In this document: piece after piece, positions 43,431 to 54,728 of the stretch
How the letters are laid out: every line of letters begins with the position of its first letter
How positions within the stretch are numbered: the stretch's first letter is position 1
Assembly (NCBI GenBank): GCA_947646735.1
Contig: CANTFK010000397.1
Coordinates: 1-64,000, forward strand
DNA: 64,000 nt
Source: Peronospora farinosa
Lineage: Eukaryota; Oomycota; Peronosporomycetes; Peronosporales; Peronosporaceae
Reading direction: 5' to 3'
Translations under genes and position numbers: made by a program
Notes under the pieces: model-generated
Told to the model about the DNA's origin: nothing
Databases searched by the model: none
What the model saw: only the letters and a program-made list of their open reading frames with translations

Positions 43431-44433
43431 TTAGACCCGTAACTCAAAGTCGCATGGGCTTTGAGTGTTTTGATATTGCTCAAACTTCAAGACAGCAGAC
43501 ATTGTTCCTGCTCCCTTGACTGATACCGAGTTCTTGGCTGCCATTGTGAGGCTGTAGTGAAGACGACAAAGTCCTTTGATCTGGCCGTTCTTGTTGCAAT
43601 CTGGCAAGCGGCATAACCGAGCACCACCGTGTAGTTTGCAAAGTCCTTTGGACTGAGCTGACTTTTGGCAGCCACCGATGGAGCAACGACGGCCACCACC
43701 GTGGGCAATGCAATGACCTCCGCCTTGGTCACTGATCTCGCAGCCGGGAGTCGTACACCGACGACCTCCACCGTGGGCTTTACATAAGCCGCGCGAACGA
43801 ATGCCTTTTGTACATCCTGGCATCCGACAGATGCGTGAGGCGGGCTTCTTTTTTCTGTAGACGTATAGGTCGGTTTGTGCGCCGGTAGCCACGACGACCG
43901 GCTGCCGTTGGCGATGTGAAGATCATTGAGGCATAGCCACTGAGGCTGGTATTGACACGGACCTTGGGGTCATTTACCATTGGGAAGAAGACTGTATTGC
44001 GAGAAGCTCCTGTTTGGCTTGCGGGGTAAGTTGATACCCGGAGAGCTGCTGCCATGTTGGGCGAAATGGATCCGATTGATGCAGATGGAATGCTGCCTCG
44101 ACGCAAAGTACTGGTAAGTTGAGGTGTCGAAGGGGCAGAGGACTCAGAGGCTGCAAGTATGGAGGTGGGTGTGTGTGCCGGGTTGAGTAGCGTGTTAGTG
44201 CTGGTCATCTCGAGGTCACAAGTGCTGGATTGTGAGTCCTGGGGAGACATGATCTCCTGGAAGATTTCGTCGAGCATTTCCTCGTCGCTAAGAGCTTGGT
44301 TAAGAGGATCTGAATGCTGAGTGTGTTGATACGAAGCAGTACTAGTTGCTTGAGTATCAGACTGGAAGAGCATAAAGGTATACTCGCCTTCTTCCGATGC
44401 ACTGGTAGATCTCCAGTCGGTGGTAGGTGTCAT
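43431..44433 (-). CDS. WRKY19-like zinc-binding repeat protein, apparent frame break
   Basis: The N-terminal frame (44433 to about 43855) encodes about 190 Ser/Thr-rich residues with the acidic helix SDEEMLDEIFQEI. The C-terminal frame (from about 43866 to 43431) contains a short C-x4-C-x8-C-x-H-x-GGGRRC repeat: CRMPGCTKGIRSRGLCKAHG, then CTTPGCEISDQGGGHCIAHG and two more units, the zinc-binding repeat common in large oomycete families annotated as WRKY transcription factor 19-like. The two frames overlap, with the switch in an A6 run at 43849-43854, and no good intron is visible there. The likely explanation is one lost or gained base; an alternative is a tiny 44-base intron with a poor donor. 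DNA-binding regulator, by family inference. Confidence 0.75.
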
Positions 44434-46228
44434 TGTTGTGTTATTGCTATCGATCGTTTTGGTGCTGAGCTATAATGGTAGTACTGTTGTGTACTTACTT
44501 GAAGCTGGTGTTCGTACCGAGACAGATGAATTGAAAGTGATCATGGTAGAGCATGCAAACGAAAGAAAAAAGAGATCAAGAGACGTCCCTTTGGTTGCTA
44601 GATCGCACGCTAGTGGGCAGCTTTTCTTCGATTATCCAGCGGTTACGCTCCTAACGGCCACACTTGCATGTGTAAAAGTCTCGTTTGATCGTATCTGCAA
44701 AACGAGACTTGACTAGATTACTGACCTGCTAGTTGATCATGATCCAGGCAGCTTTCAAGCCATCAAGCTAGTACCTTTGAAGCCTCTTACGCTACGAGAT
44801 AACTTTTGAGCTCGGAGCTAGCTGACGACAAGGGCATAAAAGACAAGGATGGACCACGTTTTGGCCGATGACGGGCATTGCGTTTGCAGAATAATAAGGA
44901 TCAGCAGCTGCATGCATATGGTAGCTATTGCCTATGTCTGCCTTATGCTATTGTTCTTCCTCTAACATTCCCGACAACTTTGCTTGGCTCCGGACAGAAA
45001 TCACTGACTATCTTGACACCGTATTCGAATGAACCAATGCTGATCGTATGCTTGTTAGAATCATGCTTTGGGTAACGGAGACCTCGAAAGCCCCACCCAC
45101 ATCTTTTTCAACGTCCACCTCTGTGACCTCTGGGTGGTCCTTTCAAAAGCACGTAAAACATCTCGTCTGAGACGAGCGTGGAACTTTGTACAAGATGTAC
45201 TGGACAGCAGTCAGACGTCGGTTAACCGATCGAAGGCAATTAACGAACGAACTAGCAAAGGGTCGAGTCGATTTCAAGCACTGGAACATGAGTCAGAATT
45301 GACGTATCCGCTATTTTGGAATGGGTCTCGGTCGGTCTTTCAACCACCGTCTTTATCTCTAGGAGATGGGCGATTCATCATTCCTTCTCATCTCAGCAGC
45401 TCGGGAGGGAAACACAATGCATTGAAGAAAACAATGATTGGCACCACCGAATAGTACAAGCGTTGACGCCTAAGAGACATCTCGGAGTTTTTTTTACGTT
45501 CCGACTGGCCATACACTTGAAACTCGTCAGTTATCGGTAGAAACTTGAGCATATCCACCACTTGGATAGCCAATCGAGATCGCATCGCCGAAAGATGCGT
45601 CTCATTCACGTTTTACAGAGTAAAGAGGCAGCCGTTTTGCGTCAAGAGACACTGTATGAGTATTATTTCATGGCTGAAACGACGGAACACTTGCTCGTTT
45701 TGTAGTAGCAACTGGAACCACTGGGTCATCAATTAAAACGGTCCAGTTCACGTACGACAGCAGATTTATAAATTCTTGAAGCGATCAATGGACATGAACG
45801 TTTCGTTTTGAAGACGTAAATGAGGTGGTGTCAAGTGGACGTGTCCCAGTGAATGGTCGTAGATTGGATAGAGGGATAAATATGACTAGAAAGTGAGTGA
45901 TCCCATTGTCAGTGAGTGCTGTAGAAGACCAAGAGATGAGAATTGAGAGGTGGACTGATTCCGAGCAAACGACAAGAGAAGGCAAGTCGTTTAGCAGACA
46001 AGCACCACAAACAAGAGCTGGCCATAGACGCACATATTAGAACCAGTCAATGAAAAGAGCATGAAAAGTGTGAGGGGGGGGGGGGCCGTCACGTCGTTGC
46101 ATTATTCCTGCAAGCAAAGCTTTAGATGCATACTGTCAAGCAGTAGCGTACATGTACTGCAAGTGATTGGGTGCTATGTTGATTGTACGATCCATTGTGA
46201 GTCATTCTAGGATCCTTAACAGGTGTCA

Positions 46229-46268
46229 TAGAAGAAGAAGAAGAAGAAGAAGAAGAAGAAGAAGAAGA
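46229..46268. repeat. (GAA)n microsatellite
   Basis: About 13 consecutive GAA units in a gene-free region upstream of the CHIP gene. Confidence 0.9.
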
Positions 46269-46609
46269 CACAGTGTTGATGCGTCTGGACATGACGAGAG
46301 AGGAAAGTCTCACTTGGTTTGAGCTAAAAGCTCACGGAGAGTTGCACTTCAACGTGTTTGTGTACAGACAAATAAGTGACGCAAGTCGTCTTTACGCTGC
46401 AATTTCTAAAAGTCTCTAGTGATCGAGAAGCCATTATAACTATTATCATTGAAGCCTCATGGCCAAGGGAAGAGCTCCAAACATGACTGCTTTTAATGAA
46501 GGGGAATCGAGTGCACCTTTTGTCACTTTTTCCTACCTACGCTATAAATATAGCTAAATTTTAAGCTAAACTTTAGTTTTAGCTACAAGTGCTCATATTA
46601 AAGGCCACC

Positions 46610-46620
46610 CCATTTCTCAA
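46610..46620 (+). promoter_or_regulatory. Oomycete initiator-like element upstream of the CHIP gene
   Basis: CCATTTCTCAA, 15 bases before the start codon at 46635, fits the YCAYTYYNCA part of the oomycete initiator/flanking motif. It suggests a very short 5' leader, if used. Confidence 0.4.
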
Positions 46621-46634
46621 ACCTCTTATCCGTC

Positions 46635-47595
46635 ATGGCTACTTTTGACCGAGGCGACGAGCTAAAACAACAGGGTAATTTATGCTTTCAAAAGGGTAAA
46701 TTTCATGCTGCTATTGATATGTACACGGAAGCTATTGTACGTTGAGCATGTATACATTCCTATTATTACGTTACCTTTTCTCTCCTCATTCTTTTTTTTC
46801 TTCTTCTATACTAGGTCATGGCTCCAGGTCGTTCGAAATATTATTCAAATCGTGCTTTATGTTATTCAAAATTAGAAAAGTAGGAAAACTGCCGTAAGGA
46901 CTGTGAAGTAGCACTAACATTTGATCCACTGAATGCAAAAGCCAGTTACATACTGGGAACAAGTCAAAAACATCTTTAGGCTTTTGATGCAGCTGTTAAA
47001 GCACTGGAGACGGCACTTTCGAGTGCAAAAAAACCCAATACCATTACGTTCCAGCAAGATATTCGGACGGAATTACAACGAGTTAAAAAAGAGCAATGGC
47101 ATTATGAACAAAAACAACGACTTGTTCGTCATGAAGAGGTCAAATGTCAATTGGTGCAACTGTTTCAAGCTCGACAAACGGCGGAACTCGTCGAAACGGA
47201 AAAAGAGGATGCTTTGATGGCATATGTGGAACACATGGCTGCATGTTTTGAAAAGGAGATGTATCCGGGCGAAATTCCCGAGTATTTCATATGTCCAATT
47301 AGCATGGAAATTATGCAGGACCCTGTGACAACTCCTAATGGTGTCTCGTACGTGATTGAAACACTTTGGGGATAGTTTTGCTAGTATATTATTGGGGTGG
47401 AGTAAGTTGATTTTTTTGTTTCTTGTGTTGTGTAGATATGAGAGACGATGTTTGGAAACCCATTTACAACGTAATGGAGAGATTGACCCGTTGACGCGAA
47501 AGCAATTGACAGTCGATATGCTTCGACCCAATAAGTCTCTATGTGCTGCAATTGAAGACTATTTGAAGAAAAATGTATGGGCACTCGAGTATTAG
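46635..47595 (+). pseudogene. CHIP-type (TPR and U-box) E3 ubiquitin ligase with two in-frame TAG codons
   Basis: Exons 46635-46736, 46815-47347 and 47436-47595 join in phase 0 and 2 to 264 sense positions. The N-terminal TPR (GDELKQQGNLCFQKGKFHAA, KYYSNRALCYSKLEK) and the U-box (YFICPISMEIMQDPVTTPNG, then ERRCLETHLQRNGEIDPLTR) give the CHIP/STUB1 layout, ending KKNVWALEY. CHIP ubiquitinates clients held by Hsp70/Hsp90 through its TPR. Two TAG codons interrupt exon 2 at 46881-46883 and 46977-46979; everything else is in frame. Neighbouring genes end with TAG, so the codon is not reassigned. The gene is probably recently inactivated, unless the bases are errors or are read through. Confidence 0.8.
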
Positions 47596-47871
47596 TGTAC
47601 TGGAAAAGGATATTAGCGTTTGAGATATACTGCAAAGCATCCGAAGCTAGAGCACATATGACTTCAGGTTTTCTTTTTGTACTGGTCGTAGCCCTTACTG
47701 GGTAGTGTGATAGGTAGTCATATCATACCATAACGTGTCAGGGATTCTAAGGTTACTCATTGGTACACGCTCTAGTGAGCAGATGTTGAAGTAATCTGTA
47801 GTGCCGCCAGAGTCTCGAGTCGTTGACACTTTCTAATTCACTCTCTAGTCGTCACGTGACCTACGTCCCTT

Positions 47872-48437
47872 ATGCAGCCATCTTCAACATCCACTAGTCT
47901 TCATCTTGTCGAACCTTTGGTCATTACCGAAGCCTGGTCGGGCGATCCAAAGTGTTGTCAAACTTTAGAGTTTCCTCGATCGGAACATGCCCTTTTGGAT
48001 GTAACACAAGGGCTTGTACGTTGGTCCAAAGACTCCATCATCCAATGGTTCGCACTCTGGCTACAGCAGAGATTCAATGCAGTGGTAGTTGAGGAACTAT
48101 CTCCGACTATTCTCCAGCAACTGGACGTTATCGTTGCCAGTGTTGCCGAGCTCAAGAGACAGCAACAATTGATCCATACATCACTAGAAGGTCTCCGATA
48201 TAGCCAGAGATGTTGTTGTAAGAGTGGAAATCCCCTGGAAACTCCAAGGTAAGTGGGTTTATATTATTAGATTAGAGGTTAAAAGAGAGAGAGAATAACA
48301 TGAACCATGCATCTCTTAGGACGGAGACGACGACACTATTCAGAAAATCAACTCAAGAAGAAAATTATCTTTTGATCGTCCAAGAGATTGAGGACTATGT
48401 GGAGTTAAACTTTGAAGACGAAGCGACAGTGGAATAA
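47872..48437 (+). CDS. Small unknown protein, 2 exons
   Basis: Exon 1 (47872-48248) and exon 2 (48320-48437) join in phase 2 across a 71-base intron with GTAAGT and TTAG ends, giving 164 residues. I do not recognise the family. Residues 75-110 have a helical, coiled-coil-like stretch (VVEELSPTILQQLDVIVAS, then ELKRQQQLIHTSLEGLR). A cysteine cluster (RCCCKSG) lies just before the intron, and the C terminus is acidic (VELNFEDEATVE). It follows the CHIP-type gene on the same strand by 276 bases. Confidence 0.6.
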
Positions 48438-48873
48438 GAGAATCAATGGCTGATAGCAGTCATGGGTCTTTTACTGCTACGTAACAAGAGATGATCGGGT
48501 TTTTTTTCTTCTAGGAATGACCTTAGAAGGACGATACAATGACCTTAAGACAGAGTATGAAGACCTTTTAAGAAGAATAATCGATTAAAATTTAATTTTC
48601 AGTCAAAAAAATTGTGAAATGTTCGGATACTCAAGTTGGATTGACACTGGCGAAGACTGCTGATATTACCGGAATTCCTACCGGTATCGACTGTCACAAA
48701 AAGTGCTTTTTTAGAGTAAACGCGATTCTTCGCCATGGTACTAGCTTAAATATTGTAAGGTCAAAAGGCCCGTATTATGCATAAAAAGCTGCTTTACCGG
48801 TATTCATGTCACCAACATAGCTACATGTAGCCATCACATATTGATACACGACCAGAATCACAAATTGGAGCTA
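48438..48873. other. Spacer with no visible gene
   Basis: 436 bases. It includes an inverted CCGGTATC/GATACCGG-type motif near 48668-48690 (ACCGGAATTCCTACCGGTAT). Nothing else was recognised. Confidence 0.4.
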
Positions 48874-50653
48874 ATGGGGAAAAGGGCACTACTAAATGCA
48901 GCATTTGTGCTGACTGGTGTCGCTGCTATGAAACAATCATGGATGTTTGAGGCTGAGGACCGTCCACACTTTTTCATTGAACGCTTTGGTTTTGGGCACT
49001 CAGGACACATGGACGTGCACGTGTCCAATGTAGAAATTAATACACCAGAAAAGTCTTACACAATTCAGGCAGGACTATTATTTGTGCATGTACGTAATTT
49101 ATTTTGTGCATTTTGTGCAAAATCGTAATTTTTGACAAATAGAAATTTAAAATACTAACTTTTTTGATACTTTATATACTTGAATAAATTCATAGCAAGA
49201 TAAGTTATGGGAGACGGTAGCATTGTTAGAAGACTCAAGCGTAACTGAAGCTATTGATAACGAAACAGACGAGTGTATTCTGCAACTACGTCACGATGAT
49301 GAATGGATTGATCTCAATAAGGCACAAACCTGGTATGATACTGATATTTGATACTGTTATGTTTTGTAACCTTAACTGATATGAAAATCTAAATCTGATT
49401 CTGACCTCTGAACAGGAATATTAGTCGGAGTATGGAACTTGAAGGCACAGAAGACAATGGACACAAAAGACTACAAAAGATTGGGTTTTATTACATTTTC
49501 TATGCCCAGTGTACACCTGGAATCAAGGTCTCTTTCCATGTAAGTATGATTTTTTTTCTCGTGTATTATGTTGCTTTAAATGGTAGCCAGCTAATTGCTT
49601 TTTGTATTATGGATACTGCTTTTCGTGATATGGTGTGTTTAGATGGACGCATTGTTCAAGAATGGAGATCACAATTTTTTGTCCATTGGGGATGCACCTT
49701 TACCAAGTGTTTATCTGGTAATGAGCTTGCTCTTTTTAAGTGCTGCAGTAGTTTGGTGGTGGTGTCTCGTGAAAAATTTGGAACATGTGCAACGAGTTCA
49801 TTGGTTCATGGCAGTACTGGTGTCAGTTAAGACGGTAGCACTATTTGCTGAAGCAATGCATGCGTACTACATGAAACGTAACGGTGACACTCTTACTGCG
49901 TGGACAGCAGTGACGTACGCGTTTTTAAGTCTAAAGGGGATTTTACTATTCTCGGTGCTGATGCTTATTGGTACGGGATGGTCACTATTGAAACCTCATT
50001 TGTCGCAGAAGGACAAGTCGGTGCTGTCGCTGGTGCTAGTACTGCAGGTCATAAGCAACATTGCCCAGATTGTAGAGGCAGAGACTGCAGTGGGTACACG
50101 TGCTTGGGTAAGCTGGCGAGATGTCTTAATCATTGCAGACGTGGCTTGCTGTGCTGCAGTGTTGCTTCCGATTGTGTGGTCTATTCGTCAACTGCGAGTT
50201 GCCGCTGCAACAGACGGCAAGGCCTTTATTAATCTCCAGAAACTCACGCAATTTCGATCATTTTACCTGCTCGTCATTTGCTATATCTACGTGACTCGGT
50301 TGGCCTTGCAGCTCCTGCGGGCTAGTTTGCCCTATAACGGTACCTGGGTGGCTGTGGCAGTGAGCGAACTAGCTGCTTTGGGCTTTTTCATCGCCACTGG
50401 CTATCGCTTCCGTCCGTTGCCGGTCAACCCGTATCTGGAAGTTCCTATGCACGAGGATAATTTGGAGGAATTTGCGCTGGAAGACGACGAAGATGACTTG
50501 GACTTTCAACGCGATCAGCGCAACGATATTCACAAGTTTGCATACGGTGCGCCAGTTAGAACCACGGCAAGCTACTCAATGAAGAGACAGTATGCACCGG
50601 AGCGTGCCAGTTATGCTAACACGACGAGTGACAGCATCAATAGCGATCTATAG
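48874..50653 (+). CDS. GOST/lung-7TM receptor-like membrane protein, 4 exons
   Basis: Exons 48874-49089, 49196-49332, 49416-49539 and 49643-50653 join in phases 0, 2 and 0 to 495 residues. The lumenal N-terminal part contains FGFGHSGHMDVHVSNVEI. The C-terminal exon holds seven hydrophobic spans (for example VYLVMSLLFLSAAVVWWW, VTYAFLSLKGILLFSVLML, ELAALGFFIATGYRFRPL), the architecture of the GPR107/GPR108/TMEM87 lung-seven-transmembrane (GOST) family of Golgi and endosome proteins. The role in this organism is unknown; transport in the secretory system is the usual suggestion for the family. The C-terminal tail is acidic (EDDEDDLDF). The junctions were chosen because phases match. Confidence 0.85.
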
Positions 50654-51652
50654 AAGACGCAACATGAGTGTGGGGCAACCATCTGAATAGTGAGCATACA
50701 CCACAGCGCTCTTTCGATTTCCATGGCGTCTCAATGTTCAGATGGATCAGGAAAACGGTGTTCTGACGACGAGAGCTCACAATTACAAGAGCATGACAAA
50801 GTGAGGTTTCGTAAACACGCCAATCTGCAGACGCAAGTCACCATGCGTAAACCATGCTGATGCTGAGAAAGATAACTGGACTCACGTTTTGTTGCCAGTT
50901 TGGACGCGTTGCCACTGGACTTCATCAGGTGCTTGATCTACACAATACTTGCTTGGGGGGGACATGTGCAATGTCGATTATTGATGTGAGGGCTCGTGCA
51001 AGTAGTACGTTCACAAGGATACTTACAAGGATGGTCTACTTGAATTATCGCCGATGTTGTCACGCCAACGGTACCGTCGATTAATGCTATCCATGCACTA
51101 AGACTTTGTCTACGGAAAGGATGACTGAAAGGTAGGCAAGCCAAGTTATTTCATACACGATGTTTGGTTTCTCAATTTTTTTCATCTGAAGTTTTCTCCC
51201 CACTAGCATCCATTTCAGCGTTAGTTCAAGGCATTTTAAGTATCGGCATCGCCTCGGTTTCAAGTAGGGATTGCCACATAGTGTGACAGTTAAAGAAAGA
51301 TAGCGAGTGGAAGAGACAGTGGTGGTGGTAGTCTCTACTACATGTATATGCAGATCTGTCTACAATCATATGAACTCGAGGAAAGCCGACGTGACAATCA
51401 TCAGGAAAAAACGTGGTCGCAAACTGTGCAAACAATTTGGCTCTGACTTGGCTATGGAATGACTACCCACCGTCGATTGTTTGTTCGACCAGGTCGCGTG
51501 CGCAGTCTAGTTGTACTGTACGCCAGCCATTCCGGCTCTTCTCGTTCAATGAGTCACTTCCAATAACGAGAAGCTCATCCATACATCCATATTGAACCTA
51601 TCCGTGCGACAAGACAAGCCACCTGGGACCCTTTCAATTCCCTATTTGCACA
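50654..51652. other. 1.0-kb spacer, no visible gene
   Basis: Only short, non-conserved frames on both strands. The 5' region of the first SWEET gene is at its right end. Confidence 0.5.
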
Positions 51653-52474
51653 ATGGTTCATACGAACGTCGTCCTGATGGTTCGTTGCTGGATCTTTTGC
51701 AGTACATTGCTCATGATTTACATGCCATCGCTTGTGATTCGTCACATTTACCGAGTCAAAGCTGTTGGCTCCATGACTCTTGTGCCCATTTTCCTGCTGC
51801 TCGCCAATACACACGTGTGGATGTTGTATGGTTATTTAGGGCAAACGTGGTTTCCCAGCTTCCCTGTCTTCCTCATCGGTGATATTGTCTCGTTCGTCTA
51901 TTTATTCATCTACTGGAGGTACTCGGACAATCGTCACCACGTGGCTAAAACCATTGGGTTGATGTTTGCTTGGCTTGCGGTGCCGACCTTCTACGTGATT
52001 GTCGCGAGTTTGGGCTTCACAGGTCAGACACGCGCCGAGATTTGGAAAACTCAAGGCTTGTGTTTTTGTGACGTTACCGTTATCTCAACGCACATGTTCA
52101 TGCTTAAGAACCTTGTTCATGCGTTCAAGCATAGATCCGCTGCAACGCTCGTCCCCCGGTCTCTGGCTGTGACTACTTTCAATACTTTTGGCTGGTTCAC
52201 ATTCGGCCGCGTAACTTCAAACTGGATCATTGCTGGACCTCAAGTATTTGTCATTACTCTTCACGTGGCTGCGTGGACCATGTACGTTGTCTTTGCTTGC
52301 CAAACAAACCCCAAGACAGCTGGTAGTGTGACGGACGAGGGCACTTCTGTCATGTCTAACGTCGACTTTTCACCCAAGATCGACTTTCATGTCTGCTGCA
52401 CCAAGGAGGGAACTGATCCTAGTAGTCCAGAATATTGTGCCTTACGGTCACCACTGGCATCATTGCAGAGATAA
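51653..52474 (+). CDS. SWEET (MtN3) sugar transporter, copy 1, divergent
   Basis: A 273-residue single-exon protein with about seven membrane spans, the 3+1+3 SWEET layout. The first repeat has LVPIFLLLANTHVWMLYG (the SWEET PxxxxxxNxxxWxxYG pattern). The second repeat is weaker: VPRSLAVTTFNTFGWFTFG is the corresponding segment, so the second MtN3 motif has diverged. SWEETs are uniporters that move sugars down gradients across membranes. In oomycetes this would be uptake of host sugar or internal transfer. It lies tail-to-tail with the second SWEET at 53023-54012. Confidence 0.8.
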   Translation: MVHTNVVLMVRCWIFCSTLLMIYMPSLVIRHIYRVKAVGSMTLVPIFLLLANTHVWMLYGYLGQTWFPSFPVFLIGDIVSFVYLFIYWRYSDNRHHVAKTIGLMFAWLAVPTFYVIVASLGFTGQTRAEIWKTQGLCFCDVTVISTHMFMLKNLVHAFKHRSAATLVPRSLAVTTFNTFGWFTFGRVTSNWIIAGPQVFVITLHVAAWTMYVVFACQTNPKTAGSVTDEGTSVMSNVDFSPKIDFHVCCTKEGTDPSSPEYCALRSPLASLQR

Positions 52475-53022
52475 TGAAGCAACAAAGGGTTATGGCATTA
52501 ACAAACAGAAGGATCCCTTGGCTGCAACTTGCAACCAAAGACACTAGAGAGATGCAGAATGAGCTCCACATTATCGTCCAAGGAAGGAAGAAAATCATTC
52601 CGCCCCTTTCACTGACTGCATCTCAAAGCCAAGATTGGCTCCACTTTAGATATTATCTACTACGTCTTTGCTATTTGCCTATGTAATTCTACGATTAGAA
52701 AGCTCTTTTATGAGTCGGTTGGTATCGTCAATACATGCATTTGGTGGTCGTGCGGCTTGATTAAGAACGTTATTAACTTGTTAATTAGACGGCATTATGG
52801 CGGGCGGACAAGTGGGTACATTGTTTTGCTTGACATACTACACATTGGTGTCACGTAGTAGGCTACTGCTAACAGCTCCACAATAATGAGACAATGTCAA
52901 AACCGACTTATTTTTTCGATTTTCGTTATGATGAAAGTCTGTTCCTCTGGTATATCGTAGTCGCTAGAATACTTCAATCTCAAAGTTGTCAATGGACTAA
53001 TGAGGATTGAAGCTACGAATGT
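52475..53022. other. Intergenic spacer between convergent SWEET genes
   Basis: 548 bases between the two stop codons, including an overlapping plus-strand frame with no recognised similarity. Both genes must terminate here; no clear structure is seen. Confidence 0.45.
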
Positions 53023-54012
53023 CTAGACTGAGACGGGCGTCACGAGCAACGGCTGCATGTCGTAATCGTAGTCGTCTTCGACAACGGACGAGTAGCGTAG
53101 CGAACCCGGTGTGGAGATCATCGAGAGCTCATCGAACAAATGTGGGCTTCTCTCAGTGCCGGAGTACGAAGGCGTACCTGCTATCATGACAGGGGTTCCT
53201 TCCGCGCGTTGGTATTGGTAGCCCATGAAGCGAGCCACACGGGACGGACGCACGATTCGGTATGTCGTGGGTAGCACATGTTTCATGTCAAGCTCAACAG
53301 TCTTGATAGTAGATGTACTGGAGCCTTCTTCCAACTGAGCATTCAGATCCATGTACTCATTCGACGGTCGGTAGATGAAGTACAGCGGTATCTGGACGCC
53401 GCTAAAGACAAGGCCAATGGCACTTGGGACCAACACAAACATGTCTTCGTCCACGATAGACGTAGCTACCCACATGCAGCAGTTGAGAAAGATCATGACG
53501 CACAAGTTGATGGGCAGCGACGCCGACGACTTGGTCTCTAGTACGACCTTGATCGTGGCCAAGGGCGACGCGTACATGCAAATGTTAATGGTCGCACCAA
53601 CGTAGCCCAAGGACTGCACAACTTGGTCAAAAGTCTGGCCTGTTTTACCACCAACACCGAGGAGCACGTACATCGTGACGAGTGCCATTCCAAACAAAGC
53701 AACAGCGCAGGTCTGTCGAGACTCAAACTTGTTTTGTGCCCAGCGATAGTAGATGCTTGTAAAGACGACCCCGGCAATTTCACCAACCAGCGCCGCAGCG
53801 CATAGTGGAAAAATGCTTTCGGTCAGCAATCCGTAGAGGAGCCACAGGTGGTTGTTAAAACACATGAGCACGAGCGGAAGCAATGCCATTTGTCCCGTTG
53901 TCTTGGAGTTGTGCACTCGGTACATATCCGGAGCTGGACTCAAGTTCATACCGATCTGGATGGCAGCGGTGGTCATGTGCAATAGCGTCACAAGTGCAGA
54001 GGACGAACTCAT
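53023..54012 (-). CDS. SWEET (MtN3) sugar transporter, copy 2
   Basis: A 329-residue single-exon protein with seven spans. The first repeat includes LLPLVLMCFNNHLWLLYG, and the second ASLPINLCVMIFLNCCMWVA; both carry the P-to-W spacing of the MtN3 motif better than copy 1. The C-terminal 100 residues are polar (EYMDLNAQLEEGSSTSTI, then DDYDYDMQPLLVTP) and lie in the cytosol by SWEET topology. Role as for copy 1: sugar uniport. The two proteins are clearly related but diverged, so the pair is an old duplication or an inverted pair of paralogs. Confidence 0.85.
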   Translation of the reverse strand: MSSSSALVTLLHMTTAAIQIGMNLSPAPDMYRVHNSKTTGQMALLPLVLMCFNNHLWLLYGLLTESIFPLCAAALVGEIAGVVFTSIYYRWAQNKFESRQTCAVALFGMALVTMYVLLGVGGKTGQTFDQVVQSLGYVGATINICMYASPLATIKVVLETKSSASLPINLCVMIFLNCCMWVATSIVDEDMFVLVPSAIGLVFSGVQIPLYFIYRPSNEYMDLNAQLEEGSSTSTIKTVELDMKHVLPTTYRIVRPSRVARFMGYQYQRAEGTPVMIAGTPSYSGTERSPHLFDELSMISTPGSLRYSSVVEDDYDYDMQPLLVTPVSV

Positions 54013-54728
54013 GGCTTTCCAGGTTTCAGCCGGGGAGGCGAGACGGTCGGATGGCTCGACAAAGGAGACGACGAAATGATGACTAGCTTTCCAATTTGAG
54101 AATGAGATTGAGGACTACGAAGCAGCTGGAGAGAACGGTAGAGGATGGCAAGGGGGAAGGCGATCGATCGATATGATAGTCACCGCTTCATTAAATATTT
54201 TGACGCGTGGTTCGGATGGAAAGTCTCCGTTTGGCACTGGGCTTTTCGACTCATTTGTACCGGTCGTGGCCTTTTCCATCGTCTTTCCGACACGAAACCT
54301 TTGTTTTCAGTGAATATTGCGCTACAATCTATGTGCGACGCCAAGCAGCCAAAAAAAATATCTGGGCTGGCGTCCACTAAAAGGATCGTGAATGCAGTGC
54401 CAAGCCAAATTTATACAACTTTTGCGTAGCCGTTAGGATCGGATACGCATCCTACCTCCGCCTCTTATTTCGTTTCATGGGCGACTTGAAGTCTCCCAAT
54501 CATTATCAAAAAATTCGCGGACCAATCGTAGGAGCAGTCGAAAAAGGTCCAGGCAAAAAGCGCTGACCCTCGTTAATTTCATAAATTGGTCGCTATATTC
54601 TTCTTTAGAGACTTTTTAGCTGGGGGTTTGACAGAATCAGATCGTAAGTTGAAGTGAAGACCAACACTCTTGATGTCCGCACTCGACGTAAGAATCAAAA
54701 GGAAAGGAGCCATTGAGCAAGTGAAATA
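54013..54728. other. Spacer of 716 bases
   Basis: Contains the upstream region of the second SWEET (minus) and of the coiled-coil gene (plus); divergent arrangement. No additional gene is supported. Confidence 0.45.

Larger units (their letters stand above)
44434..46634. other. 2.2-kb gene-free spacer
   Basis: Contains the upstream region of the WRKY19-like gene, short spurious frames, a G run near 46072-46085 and a (GAA) microsatellite at 46229-46268. I see no intact gene or RNA gene. Confidence 0.5.

Noticed and set aside
43780..43892. Genuine frame overlap between two WRKY19-like genes
   Set aside because: Both halves fit one protein and the switch lies in an A6 run, so one gene with a frame break is more likely.
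46881..46979. TAG as a sense codon in this organism
   Set aside because: At least the nucleoporin, U1A-type and other genes in the window end with TAG in a normal place, so reassignment is not supported; nonsense mutations or error are simpler.
48669..48690. Short inverted ACCGGTATC-type motif
   Set aside because: Too short and isolated to call a functional element.
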